Origin: a bacterium
GTDB lineage: Bacteria > Pseudomonadota > Alphaproteobacteria > SP197
Assembly (NCBI GenBank): GCA_028821455.1
Contig: JAPPGE010000069.1
Location: 21,070 to 85,069, forward strand
Direction: 5' to 3'
Length of the DNA stretch: 64,000 nt
Made by a program: the position numbers and the translations under genes. Positions 9,835-19,912 of this stretch are shown here, piece by piece (positions within the stretch are counted from its first letter, which is position 1; every line of letters starts with the position of its first letter). The notes below the pieces were generated by a model. The model saw only the letters and a list, made by a program, of their open reading frames with translations, was not told where the DNA came from and did no database searches.

Positions 9835-11088
9835 GTGCCCGTGATCCACATTGTCGGTGCCGGCCTCGCAGGTCTTTCGGCTGCCGTTTCCCTGGCGGAG
9901 GGCGGGAAGCGGGTGGTGCTCCACGAGGCAGCCGCACAGGCCGGAGGGCGATGCCGGTCTCTTCTTGATTCCCGTCTCAAGTGCCGGATTGACAACGGCA
10001 ATCACCTGTTGATGACCGGCAACCGCCACACCCTGGCATACCTCGATGCCATCGGCGCGTCCGACCAGGTCAGTGGACCGGTTCCGGCTGCCTATCCATT
10101 TGTCGACGTGGGCGATGCGAGGCAATGGACCGTGCGTCCTGGCAGAGGGCGGATACCATGGTGGATTCTCGATCCACGACGACGTGTTCCGCAGACCGCT
10201 CCGGCCAGTTATCTCTCCGCACTCGCTGTCATCACCGCCGGCGAAAGCCGGACCGTGGAAGAGTGCGTGGGGCGATCCGGAAGACTTGTGACGTGTTTCT
10301 GGGAACCTATGACCGTGGCGATTCTCAACACGCCACTCGCGGAAGCTTCAGCAGGACTGTTGCGCCAGGCATTGAAGCGGACGCTTATGAAGGGAGAGTC
10401 CTGTTGCCGTCCTCTCGTCGCCGGACAATCGCTCTCGGCCACCTTCGTAGATCCGGCTCTGGGATACCTCGCGCGCAAGGGCGTAGACGTCAGGTTGTCC
10501 AGCCGGCTGTGCGGTTTGCAGACGGCAGCCGGCAGGGTGGAAAGGCTGGACTTCGCCTCGAACAGCATCACTCTGGTTCAGGGGGACAGCGTGATTCTTG
10601 CGCTGCCCCCATTAATCGCCGGCGACCTCGTGGCGGGTCTTGAGGTTCCGCGCAAGCATCAGGGAATCGTCAATGTCCATTTCCGCCTGCCCGGGCCGGC
10701 TGTGCTTCCCGGTGGCCAGTCCTTTGTTGGAGTGATCGGAGGCATGGTCCAGTGGATATTTGTACGCGACCAGGTTCTGTCCGTCACGGTCAGTGCGGCA
10801 AACGACATGATTCGTCAGCCACTGGATGATATCGCGACGACGGCGTGGCGTGATGTGGCTGCAGTTCTCGATGCCGATCCGCACTCGCTGCCTCCCTGGC
10901 GTGTTATCAAGGAACGCCGGGCGACGATTTCGCAGGATCCCGACACCATTGCGATGCGTCCCGGAACCCGCACAGCGTTCAACAACATGTACCTTGCCGG
11001 TGACTGGACGGATACGGGGCTTCCGGCAACCATCGAGGGAGCCGTTCTCTCCGGCAAGCGTGCCGCCCGTGCCTGCGAGCAAACATGA
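9835..11088 (+). CDS. hpnE: FAD-dependent hydroxysqualene dehydroxylase
   Basis: A 417-residue FAD/NAD(P)-binding amine-oxidase-like protein beginning with the Rossmann motif VGAGLAGLSAAVS. It carries the HpnE-like DNGNHLLMTGNRHTLAYL segment and the C-terminal FAD motif NNMYLAGDWTDTGLPATIEG. It would convert hydroxysqualene to squalene as the last step of HpnCDE. It starts at GTG, 12 bp after hpnD, and its stop overlaps the chrA start by 4 bp, so the three genes are probably cotranscribed. Carotenoid desaturase is less likely given the shorter length and the motif. Confidence 0.87.
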   Translation: MPVIHIVGAGLAGLSAAVSLAEGGKRVVLHEAAAQAGGRCRSLLDSRLKCRIDNGNHLLMTGNRHTLAYLDAIGASDQVSGPVPAAYPFVDVGDARQWTVRPGRGRIPWWILDPRRRVPQTAPASYLSALAVITAGESRTVEECVGRSGRLVTCFWEPMTVAILNTPLAEASAGLLRQALKRTLMKGESCCRPLVAGQSLSATFVDPALGYLARKGVDVRLSSRLCGLQTAAGRVERLDFASNSITLVQGDSVILALPPLIAGDLVAGLEVPRKHQGIVNVHFRLPGPAVLPGGQSFVGVIGGMVQWIFVRDQVLSVTVSAANDMIRQPLDDIATTAWRDVAAVLDADPHSLPPWRVIKERRATISQDPDTIAMRPGTRTAFNNMYLAGDWTDTGLPATIEGAVLSGKRAARACEQT

Positions 11089-12278
11089 CGTCCGGACAAA
11101 AGCGCGGTTCACCGCTTGAGGTCTTCCGCGTCTTTCTTCTTCTGGGTCTCACGTCCTTCGGGGGGCCTGTGGCCCATCTCGGCTACTTTCGCGAGGCCTT
11201 TGTCGTGCGCCTCCAATGGATGAATGACAGGGCCTACGGCGACTTCGTCGCCCTGGGACAGCTGCTTCCCGGTCCCGCCTCGAGTCAGGTCGGCATGGCG
11301 ATCGGATTCATGCGCGCCGGCTATGGCGGCCTGCTGGCGGCGTGGTTCGGATTCACGCTCCCTTCAGCGCTTATTCTCACGGCCTTCGCCTTCAGCGCCG
11401 GTGAACTCGAAGCGGCTCTGGGTACTGGCTGGATCCACGGATTAAAGGCTGCCGCGGTTGCGATTGTCGCCCATGCGCTCATCGGCATGGCGCGCAGTCT
11501 GGCGCCGGACCGCAAGCGGGCCACGATTGCGGTCGCCGGCATGATTGCCGCCATGCTCATTCCCTTCGCCACCGGGCAATTGATGGTGATCGTCGGGGGA
11601 GGGCTTGCGGGCCTCGCCTGGTTGCGCGATGAGTTGGCGCCCGACGGGGAGGGACCGATGGAGGTCCTGGTCGGCCGAACAGCTGCCATCCTGGCCCTGC
11701 TCGTCTTCTTCCTTCTTCTCTTGGCTCTTCCGGTGGCGTCCGGCCTCATCGGTGATGACCCATGGCCTCTCATCGATGCGTTCTATCGCACAGGTTCGAT
11801 GGTCTTCGGCGGCGGACATGTCGTCTTGCCTCTTCTCGAGGCCGAGGTGGTCGATACCGGCATGGTCGACCGCGAGACCTTCCTTGCGGGATACGGTGCG
11901 GCGCAGGCAATCCCGGGACCGTTGTTCACCTTCGCAGCCTACCTTGGCGCTGTGATGAAAACACCACCGTCCGCACTGGCGGCCCTGCTGGCGCTGTTGG
12001 CAATTTTCCTCCCCTCGGCCCTTCTCATTGTCAGCGGTCTCCACTTTCAGGGGCTCTTGCGCCGCGCGCCCACGGCCCGGCGCGCCTTTGCCGGAGTCAA
12101 CGCCGCGGTGGTGGGGCTCCTCGCCGCCGTGTTTTATGACCCGATCCTCTCGGCAGGCCTCATCTCACCTCTCGCGACCGCCATCGCCGCAGCCTCCTTC
12201 GTGGCGCTCGCAGCCTGGAAGGCACCTGCCTGGGCGGTCGTGCTGCTCGCCGGCATCGCCGGCTACGCTCTTCTGTGA
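11085..12278 (+). CDS. chrA: Chromate-transporter family (ChrA/CHR) membrane protein
   Basis: A 397-residue integral membrane protein with two CHR repeats. The first is TSFGGPVAHLGYFR with LGQLLPGPASSQVGMAIG. The second is MVFGGGHVVLPLLE with GYGAAQAIPGPLFTFAAYLG. The family includes chromate/sulfate exporters. The two-domain length is the classical long-chain form. Its ATG overlaps the hpnE stop (ATGA), so it appears translationally coupled to a triterpene gene, an odd pairing. A role in chromate resistance is family inference. Confidence 0.9.
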   Translation: MTSGQKRGSPLEVFRVFLLLGLTSFGGPVAHLGYFREAFVVRLQWMNDRAYGDFVALGQLLPGPASSQVGMAIGFMRAGYGGLLAAWFGFTLPSALILTAFAFSAGELEAALGTGWIHGLKAAAVAIVAHALIGMARSLAPDRKRATIAVAGMIAAMLIPFATGQLMVIVGGGLAGLAWLRDELAPDGEGPMEVLVGRTAAILALLVFFLLLLALPVASGLIGDDPWPLIDAFYRTGSMVFGGGHVVLPLLEAEVVDTGMVDRETFLAGYGAAQAIPGPLFTFAAYLGAVMKTPPSALAALLALLAIFLPSALLIVSGLHFQGLLRRAPTARRAFAGVNAAVVGLLAAVFYDPILSAGLISPLATAIAAASFVALAAWKAPAWAVVLLAGIAGYALL

Positions 12279-12314
12279 GAAGGGATCCTTCGCGTTTCCG
12301 ACAGGCGGCTGACG

Positions 12315-13844
12315 TCAGTACCAGGCATCCTCCATCGATGCCTTGCGCCGGGCGACGAAGTCGTTGAGGGCCCCGGCGACCGCATCATCGATCAATGGCG
12401 CCTCGAAGGATTCCAGCATCGTCTTCCACACGGCATTGGCCCGCTCCTCCACGCGCCTGGATCCGTCACCGGACCAGGCCTCCCAGGGGCCGGGTTCCGG
12501 TATTCCGGCCATGAAGTTCGCACTCTGGTACTGGCGCAGCGTGTGGGGCGTTGCCAGGTGGGTCTGACCCGGGGCCGCCTCCAGATAGGCGTCGGCTGCC
12601 AGGTCCTCGCCTTCGGCGCGGAATCCCTGGAGCATGCGGAGCATCATGCCGCAGTGATCGACATCCATGATGAACTTCTCGTAGGACATCGTAAGGCCGG
12701 CCTCGAGCCATCCAGCGGCATGCCAGATCTGGTGGGCGCCGGATATCATTGTGGCCCACATGGCGCTGGTGCTGTCCTGCATCGCCTGCCCGTCAGGCGC
12801 GTTGGAAGCCGTGATCTGACCACCGCCGGAGCGCACGGGAACGCGAAGCCTGCGGCCGAGCTGTGCCAGCGCAAATGTCACGAGGTTGGCCTCAGGCGTA
12901 CCAAAGGTCAGGGCGCCTGACTTCAGGTTCATGGTGGCGTGGAAACTTCCGAAGACACAGGGGCAGCCGGGGCGGACGAGCTGGGCGAGTGCAATGCCCG
13001 CCATGCCCTCTGCCAGTGTCTGGGCGCAGATCGCTGCAGGCGTGAGCGGCCCCATGGCGCCGCCTATGACCGACGGAGAGACCGCGACACACTGGTTGGC
13101 TTCGGCATAGACCCTGAGAGCTCCCGACATGGCGGCATCGTAGACCAGCGGGGAGTTGACATTGATGTTCGCCTGGATGACGGCGTTTTTTTCCATTGCC
13201 TGGGGAGAGAAGGCGATTCGGGCCATGTCGATCGAATCGCGGGCACGCCGGGGCGTGGTCACCGCCCCCATGAAGGGTTTGTCGGAGAGCGTGAGGTGGG
13301 CCAGCACCATGTCGAGATGGCGCTTGTTGACAGGGATGTCGACAGGTTCGCACACGGTGCCGCCGGAATGAGTGAGCCACGGCGTCATGAACGCAAGACG
13401 CACGAAGTTCCTGAAATCCTCGAGGGAGGCATAGCGCCTGCCGCGGTCAAGATCGGTGACGAAAGGCGAACCGTAGCCTGGCATCAGCACCACGTGATCG
13501 CCGCCCAGCGTGACGCACCGTTGCGGATTGCGTGCGTGAAGCACGAATGTCTCCGGTGCGGATGCGCACAGTGCGCGCGCCTGACCCGGCTCCATCCTGA
13601 CACGCTGCTTCTCAACACGCGCACCCGCCGACCGGAAGAGCGCCAGCGCGGCGTCATCCCCGCGAAAGTCGACGCCGATGGTATCGAGGATCCAGTCCGC
13701 CTGCCTCTCGATGGCTTCGAGCACGTCCTCGCCAAGGGGTTCATAGGCAGGTATGCGCCGTCTCGCCGGCATCACCACAGCCGTGTTCTTGGAGGGTCTT
13801 CTGCCACGCCGCCCGGAACGCCGCCTGTCACCTGCTGTCGTCAT
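12315..13844 (-). CDS. Trimethylamine methyltransferase (MttB) family protein, non-pyrrolysine type
   Basis: A 509-residue member of the MttB superfamily, whose TIM-barrel enzymes transfer a methyl group from a quaternary or tertiary amine to a corrinoid protein. Visible segments are LMPGYGSPFVTDLDRGRRY, THSGGTVCEPVDIPVNKRHL and the late FIMDVDHCGMMLRML. The frame has no internal amber codon, so this is not a pyrrolysine TMA methyltransferase. Such MttB homologues include glycine-betaine demethylases (MtgB). No corrinoid protein or activase gene is nearby. It is divergent from the TAXI binding-protein gene. The substrate is unproven. Confidence 0.88.
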   Translation of the reverse strand: MTTAGDRRRSGRRGRRPSKNTAVVMPARRRIPAYEPLGEDVLEAIERQADWILDTIGVDFRGDDAALALFRSAGARVEKQRVRMEPGQARALCASAPETFVLHARNPQRCVTLGGDHVVLMPGYGSPFVTDLDRGRRYASLEDFRNFVRLAFMTPWLTHSGGTVCEPVDIPVNKRHLDMVLAHLTLSDKPFMGAVTTPRRARDSIDMARIAFSPQAMEKNAVIQANINVNSPLVYDAAMSGALRVYAEANQCVAVSPSVIGGAMGPLTPAAICAQTLAEGMAGIALAQLVRPGCPCVFGSFHATMNLKSGALTFGTPEANLVTFALAQLGRRLRVPVRSGGGQITASNAPDGQAMQDSTSAMWATMISGAHQIWHAAGWLEAGLTMSYEKFIMDVDHCGMMLRMLQGFRAEGEDLAADAYLEAAPGQTHLATPHTLRQYQSANFMAGIPEPGPWEAWSGDGSRRVEERANAVWKTMLESFEAPLIDDAVAGALNDFVARRKASMEDAWY

Positions 13845-14141
13845 GTCATGTCCCTCACGAACATGATTGGCGCCATGGCCGCGCGCTATGGGGCCTCAAC
13901 GGCTGCACCTGACGCCAGTTTCCACCTGTTCGGTTGCTCCTTCCATACCCGGGGACAGGAAATGGGGATGACGAACAAACCGGTGTCCCAGTCGCACCGG
14001 TCTTGGTCAAAATCACGACAGACAAGGCCGATCCCGTCATGTGCAAGCGTCGTTGAAAGCCGCATGACGTTGAAGGTCTGCTGTCGTAGAGTAAAAAGGG
14101 GGGAGTTGGCAGCGCTTCTGGCGGCAAGAGGGAAACAGGAG
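13845..14141. other. Divergent intergenic region between the MttB-family and TAXI genes
   Basis: About 300 bp that must carry promoters for both divergent genes. No operator-like palindrome or clear promoter pair stands out. The frame of the TAXI gene is open through it but shows no family similarity before the ATG at 14142. Confidence 0.4.
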
Positions 14142-15209
14142 ATGGTCAAGCCGGTATCGGGAATGCCACGCCGATCGGCGCTCGCGACGGGAGCCGGTGG
14201 CATCGTGGCAGCGCTGGTGCCGTCAACACTTCTGGCTGAAGCCGACCTGACATTCTTCCGCATTGCAACCGGCGGCACAGCCGGGACCTTCTATCCGGTG
14301 GGCGCGCTCTTGGCCACGGTCATTTCCGGCCCGCCGGGAGTGCCGGACTGCGAGGAGGATGGCGGCAGCTGCGTGCCCGGGCTTCTGGCGACGGCCCTGT
14401 CGTCGGAAGGCGCGGTCGAGAACATCGGATCGGTCGTCTCAGGCGATGTGGAATCGGGGTTTTCCCAATCGGATGTCGTGTACTGGGCCTACACAGGGAC
14501 CGGCATCTTTGCCGGCAGTGAACCCCGGCAGCAGTTGCGGTTGATCGGCAGCCTCTATCCCGAGGTTATCCACATCGTCATCAGGCGCGATGCCGGCATT
14601 GCTTCTGTCCCGGATCTGGCCGGCAAGCGGATATCGCTGGATGTCGAGGGGTCGGGGACGCTGGTTGCCGCACGGATCATTCTCGAGTCCTACGGCCTTG
14701 GCGACGCCGATCTCGATGTCCGCTACATCAAGCACGGCCCGGCCGTCTCCATGATGCGAGCGGGCGAACTCGATGGACTCTTCGTCATTGCCGGATATCC
14801 AGCCAATTCCGTGTTCGACCTTGTCGAGGAAGGAATCGCCGATCTCCTGCCGATCCCTGCGGAACATGCGCTTGGCCTCCTGGTCGATCACCCCTTCTTT
14901 TCCCTGTCGGTGGTTCCGGAAGGGTCCTATCCGGGTCTTTCCCATGTCACCACGCTGGCGATCGGCGTGCAGTGGATCGTGACACAAGCCGCGCCTGACG
15001 ACCTGGTCTACCGGGTCACGCGGGCGCTGTGGCATCCCAACAACGGGGAGCAACTGGCCTCCGGACTTCCTGCGGCGCGACAGATGAAACTCTCCAATGC
15101 ACTGCTTGGCGCCGCCGTGCCGTTGCATCCCGGCGCAGCCGCCTACTACACCGAAGCCGGGCTCGATCTTTCGGACGTTCCGGTAGCGGATTTCATCCCC
15201 GATCAGTAG
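14142..15209 (+). CDS. TAXI-family TRAP transporter solute-binding protein
   Basis: A 355-residue periplasmic binding protein. After an N-terminal signal-like region (PRRSALATGAGGIVAALVPSTLLA) comes the TAXI signature RIATGGTAGTFYPVGALLA. Further family segments are GKRISLDVEGSGT and DGLFVIAGYPANSV. The ATG at 14142 is preceded by AACAGGAG, and the open frame further upstream lacks similarity. TAXI proteins feed TRAP permeases, often with glutamate or dicarboxylates, but no TRAP membrane genes lie within the window next to it. It converges with the GhrA-like gene and overlaps it by 7 bp. Confidence 0.9.
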   Translation: MVKPVSGMPRRSALATGAGGIVAALVPSTLLAEADLTFFRIATGGTAGTFYPVGALLATVISGPPGVPDCEEDGGSCVPGLLATALSSEGAVENIGSVVSGDVESGFSQSDVVYWAYTGTGIFAGSEPRQQLRLIGSLYPEVIHIVIRRDAGIASVPDLAGKRISLDVEGSGTLVAARIILESYGLGDADLDVRYIKHGPAVSMMRAGELDGLFVIAGYPANSVFDLVEEGIADLLPIPAEHALGLLVDHPFFSLSVVPEGSYPGLSHVTTLAIGVQWIVTQAAPDDLVYRVTRALWHPNNGEQLASGLPAARQMKLSNALLGAAVPLHPGAAAYYTEAGLDLSDVPVADFIPDQ

Positions 15210-16135
15210 CCGCGGTCGAGGTCAACAACATTGATGAAGGGTTCGCCGGTGCGCAGCCGCCGGCAGTTCTCGGCAATCTGGGGAGCGCTGGTCTCGGGCA
15301 CGGTCAGGGCCGCGATGTGCGGAAAGGTCAGAATCTTCGGGTGATACCAGAGCGGATGGTCGTCAGGCATGGGTTCCTGGCGCTGGACATCAAGCGTGGC
15401 GCCGGCGAGCTGGCCATCGTCGATCGCCCGAACGAGATCCTCTTCCACGACATGACCTCCCCGCGCCGCGTTGATGAGAAAGGCTCCCCTCTTCATCCAG
15501 GACATCGTGCGGGCATTCAGGATGCCTTCGGTCTCTCTGGTGAGCGGCAACAGGCAGATCACGACATCACAGGGGGCAAGAAAACTCTCAAGCGCTTCAT
15601 GTCCGGAATGACAGGTCACCCCATCAATCTCATGCGGTGACCTGCTCCATCCCCTGACCCGGTACCCCATCGCCGCGATGACGCGGGCGCAATCCCCGCC
15701 AAGCACGCCGAGTCCCAGGATGCCCACCGTGACATCACGCGGCAGCGGGACCTTGAGCTCCTCGTAACGCCGCTCCCGGTGGAGCTGGCGGTAGTCTTCC
15801 ATCCGGCGCAGGTGATCGAGCATGACCATGACGCACCAGCCGGTCATCTGCGCGGTCATGGCGGGATCGACAATGCGTGTCAGGGCAACGCCATCGGGAA
15901 CGAGATGACGGAACCCCATGATATGGTCGACGCCTGCGCCAAGGGACATGACGAGCCTGAGGCGGGGAAAACGCGCCAGATCGTCAAGAGGATGGTTCCA
16001 GACAAGGGCAGCATCGATGTCTTCGGGGGCGCCGCTGTCAGGGTGGATGCGAAAATCAATGCCAGGAGAATGGGGTGCGAGACATGCCTTCCACACCGGA
16101 CCGTCGCTGTGTCCGCTCATGTAGAGAAGTGCCAT
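15203..16135 (-). CDS. D-2-hydroxyacid dehydrogenase, glyoxylate/hydroxypyruvate reductase A-like
   Basis: A 310-residue NAD(P)-dependent dehydrogenase of the GhrA group. It has the Rossmann motif GILGLGVLGGDCA, the NAARGGHVVEEDLVRAI loop, and a late catalytic His in PHIAALT. GhrA-type enzymes reduce glyoxylate or hydroxypyruvate in the cytoplasm. It starts just upstream of the yejF stop (gap 18 bp, same strand), so it may be read from the transcript of the yej operon. The MttB-family gene is also close, but any pathway link is inference. Confidence 0.87.
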   Translation of the reverse strand: MALLYMSGHSDGPVWKACLAPHSPGIDFRIHPDSGAPEDIDAALVWNHPLDDLARFPRLRLVMSLGAGVDHIMGFRHLVPDGVALTRIVDPAMTAQMTGWCVMVMLDHLRRMEDYRQLHRERRYEELKVPLPRDVTVGILGLGVLGGDCARVIAAMGYRVRGWSRSPHEIDGVTCHSGHEALESFLAPCDVVICLLPLTRETEGILNARTMSWMKRGAFLINAARGGHVVEEDLVRAIDDGQLAGATLDVQRQEPMPDDHPLWYHPKILTFPHIAALTVPETSAPQIAENCRRLRTGEPFINVVDLDRGY

Positions 16136-16153
16136 CGTATTTTCCTCCAGAAG

Positions 16154-17775
<1,622 letters not shown>

Positions 17776-17779
<4 letters not shown>

Positions 17780-18819
17780 GACGGCAACTTCCGGGGATCG
17801 AAGGCATCGCGTACGGCTTCTCCGGTGAAGGTGAGGAGAGAGAGCATCAGTGCGACGACGGCAAAGCCCGTCAGCCCGAGCCACGGCGCCTGAAGGTTGT
17901 TGCGTCCCTGGTTCAGCAGTTCTCCAAGCGAAGGCGAACCCGGCGGCAGACCGAATCCGAGGAAATCGAGAGCGGTGAGCGTGGTGATCGAACCATTGAG
18001 GATGAAGGGCAGGAAGGTCAGGGTCGACACCATGGCGTTGGGGAGCACGTGGCGCACCATGATGACGCTGTCGGTCACTCCCAGTGCCCGCGCCGCCTTG
18101 ACGTAGTCGAAGTTCCTGGTGCGCAGGAACTCCGCCCGCACGAGGCCCACGAGCGCCGTCCATGAGAACAGGACAAGGAGACCAAGGAGGGTCCAGAATC
18201 CGGGAACGATGACACTCGCCAGAATGATGAGGATGTAGAGCACGGGTATGCCGCCCCAGACCTCGAGGGCGCGTTGCGCCAGAAGATCGATCCAGCCGCC
18301 GTAGTAGCCCTGGACCGCACCGGCAGCGATGCCGATGACCGAGGAAACGAGTGTCAGGACGAGACCGAAGATGACCGAGAGACGAAAGGCGTAGATGACC
18401 CGTGCCGCGACGTCACGGCCCTGATCGTCTGTTCCCAGCCAGTTTTCGGTCGTCGGAGGCGACGGCGCCGGACTGGGCAGGTCGTAGTTGATGGTGCGAT
18501 AGTCGTAGGCGATGAGCGGCCATATGATCCACCCGTCTGCGGCGTGGATGAGATCCTTGACGAAGGGGTCGCGGTAGTCCGCCTCGGTCTCGAAATCGCC
18601 ACCGAAGGCAGTCTCCGGATAGACCGTCAGCACCGGTACGTGGAGAGCGCCGTCGAACCAGACCGCAAGGGGCCGGTCGTTGGCAATCATCTCTGCCGGC
18701 AGGGTGAAGGCGAAAAGGACGAGGAAGATGCGGAACGACCAGTAGCCGCGCCTGTTGGCCCTGAAGTTGGCCAGGCGCCGCCGCGAGATGGGGTCCAGCC
18801 TGTGGCTGCTAAATCTCAT
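17776..18819 (-). CDS. yejE: Peptide ABC transporter permease
   Basis: A 347-residue inner-membrane permease of the DppC/YejE type. An N-terminal membrane segment (YWSFRIFLVLFAFTLPAEMI) is followed by a periplasmic loop and the six-helix core. The NWLGTDDQGRDVAARVIYAF segment typical of DppC-like permeases is present, and the EAA loop lies around ARALGVTDSVIMVRHVLPNA. It overlaps yejB upstream and yejF downstream by 4 bp each, a translationally coupled operon. Its length matches the E. coli protein. Confidence 0.94.
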
Positions 18820-19898
18820 CCGACGTCCCGGCTCTCGAAGTCGATGCGCGGGTCGACGATGACGTACATCAGGTCGCCAACGAGATTCATGACGAGACCA
18901 AGAAGGGTGAAGATATAGAGAGTCGCGAACATGACCGGATAATCCCGGTCAATCGCCGCCTCGTAGCCGAGCAGGCCGAGGCCGTCGAGAGAGAAGATGA
19001 TCTCGATCAGGAGTGCGCCGGTGAAGAGAATGCCGATGATGGCCCCGGGAAAGCCGGCGATGATGATCAGCATGCCGTTGCGGAACACATGACCGTAGAG
19101 GACCCGCTGCTCGCTCAGCCCCTTGGCGCGTGCTGTCGTGACGTACTGGCTCCGGATCTGGTCGATGAAGGAGTTCTTGGTGAGCATTGTCAGTGTGGCG
19201 AAGCTGCCGATGATGAGGGCCGTCAGGGGCAGTGCCAGGTGCCAGAAGTAGTCGGCGATCTGTCCCAGGGTGCTCATGTCCTCGAAACCCGGAGAAACGA
19301 GACCGCGCAGCGGGAAGAGCTTCCAGTAGGATCCGCCGGCGAACAGCACCACGAGAAGGATGGCGAACAGGAATCCCGGGATGGCATACCCCAGGATGAT
19401 GGTGCCGCTTGTCCACACGTCGAAGGCGCTTCCGTCACGCCGTGCCTTGGCGATTCCCAGCGGAATGGAGACGATGTAGACGACGATCGTTGTCCATAGT
19501 CCAAGGGAAATCGAGACGGGCATCTTTTCGATAATGAGATCGACGACGCGCCGGCTCCGGAAGGCGCTCTCTCCGAAGTCGAAGGTGAGATAGTTCTCCA
19601 TCATCAGGAGGAAGCGTTCGACCGGCGGCTTGTCGAGACCGTACATCCTTTCGAGTTTCTCGACGAAACCGTCCGGCAGTCCCTGGGCCCCGCGGTAGAG
19701 CGATTCGCCTGCGGTCTGAACGTCTCCGCCGGAGCCTGCGACCCTTGCCGTGGCGCCGACAGCCGTGCCTTCAAGCTCGGCGAGAATGCGTTCGACAGGT
19801 CCGCCCGGCACGAACTGCACGATGACGAAGTTGATCATCATGATGGCGAGCAGCGTCGGGGCGATGAGCAGCAGACGCCGGACAATGTAGGCAAACAT
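18816..19898 (-). CDS. yejB: Peptide ABC transporter permease
   Basis: A 360-residue DppB-type permease. The N-terminal segment YIVRRLLLIAPTLLAIMMI is diagnostic of this class. The EAA loop is near ARAKGLSEQRVLYGHVFRNG, and the C-terminal helices end in the conserved VDPRIDFESR. The long periplasmic region (about residues 40-130) is usual for YejB. It lies 14 bp downstream of yejA and overlaps yejE. It forms the membrane channel with YejE. Confidence 0.94.
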   Translation of the reverse strand: MFAYIVRRLLLIAPTLLAIMMINFVIVQFVPGGPVERILAELEGTAVGATARVAGSGGDVQTAGESLYRGAQGLPDGFVEKLERMYGLDKPPVERFLLMMENYLTFDFGESAFRSRRVVDLIIEKMPVSISLGLWTTIVVYIVSIPLGIAKARRDGSAFDVWTSGTIILGYAIPGFLFAILLVVLFAGGSYWKLFPLRGLVSPGFEDMSTLGQIADYFWHLALPLTALIIGSFATLTMLTKNSFIDQIRSQYVTTARAKGLSEQRVLYGHVFRNGMLIIIAGFPGAIIGILFTGALLIEIIFSLDGLGLLGYEAAIDRDYPVMFATLYIFTLLGLVMNLVGDLMYVIVDPRIDFESRDVG

Positions 19899-19912
19899 GA
19901 CGCTGCCTTGGG

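Noticed and set aside
12315..13844. Pyrrolysine-containing trimethylamine methyltransferase
   Set aside because: The frame has no internal TAG codon, so the protein belongs to the non-pyrrolysine MttB homologues.
12939..14141. Upstream extension of the TAXI gene frame through the MttB-family gene
   Set aside because: It is antisense to the MttB-family gene. Family similarity, a signal peptide and a ribosome-binding site begin only at 14142.
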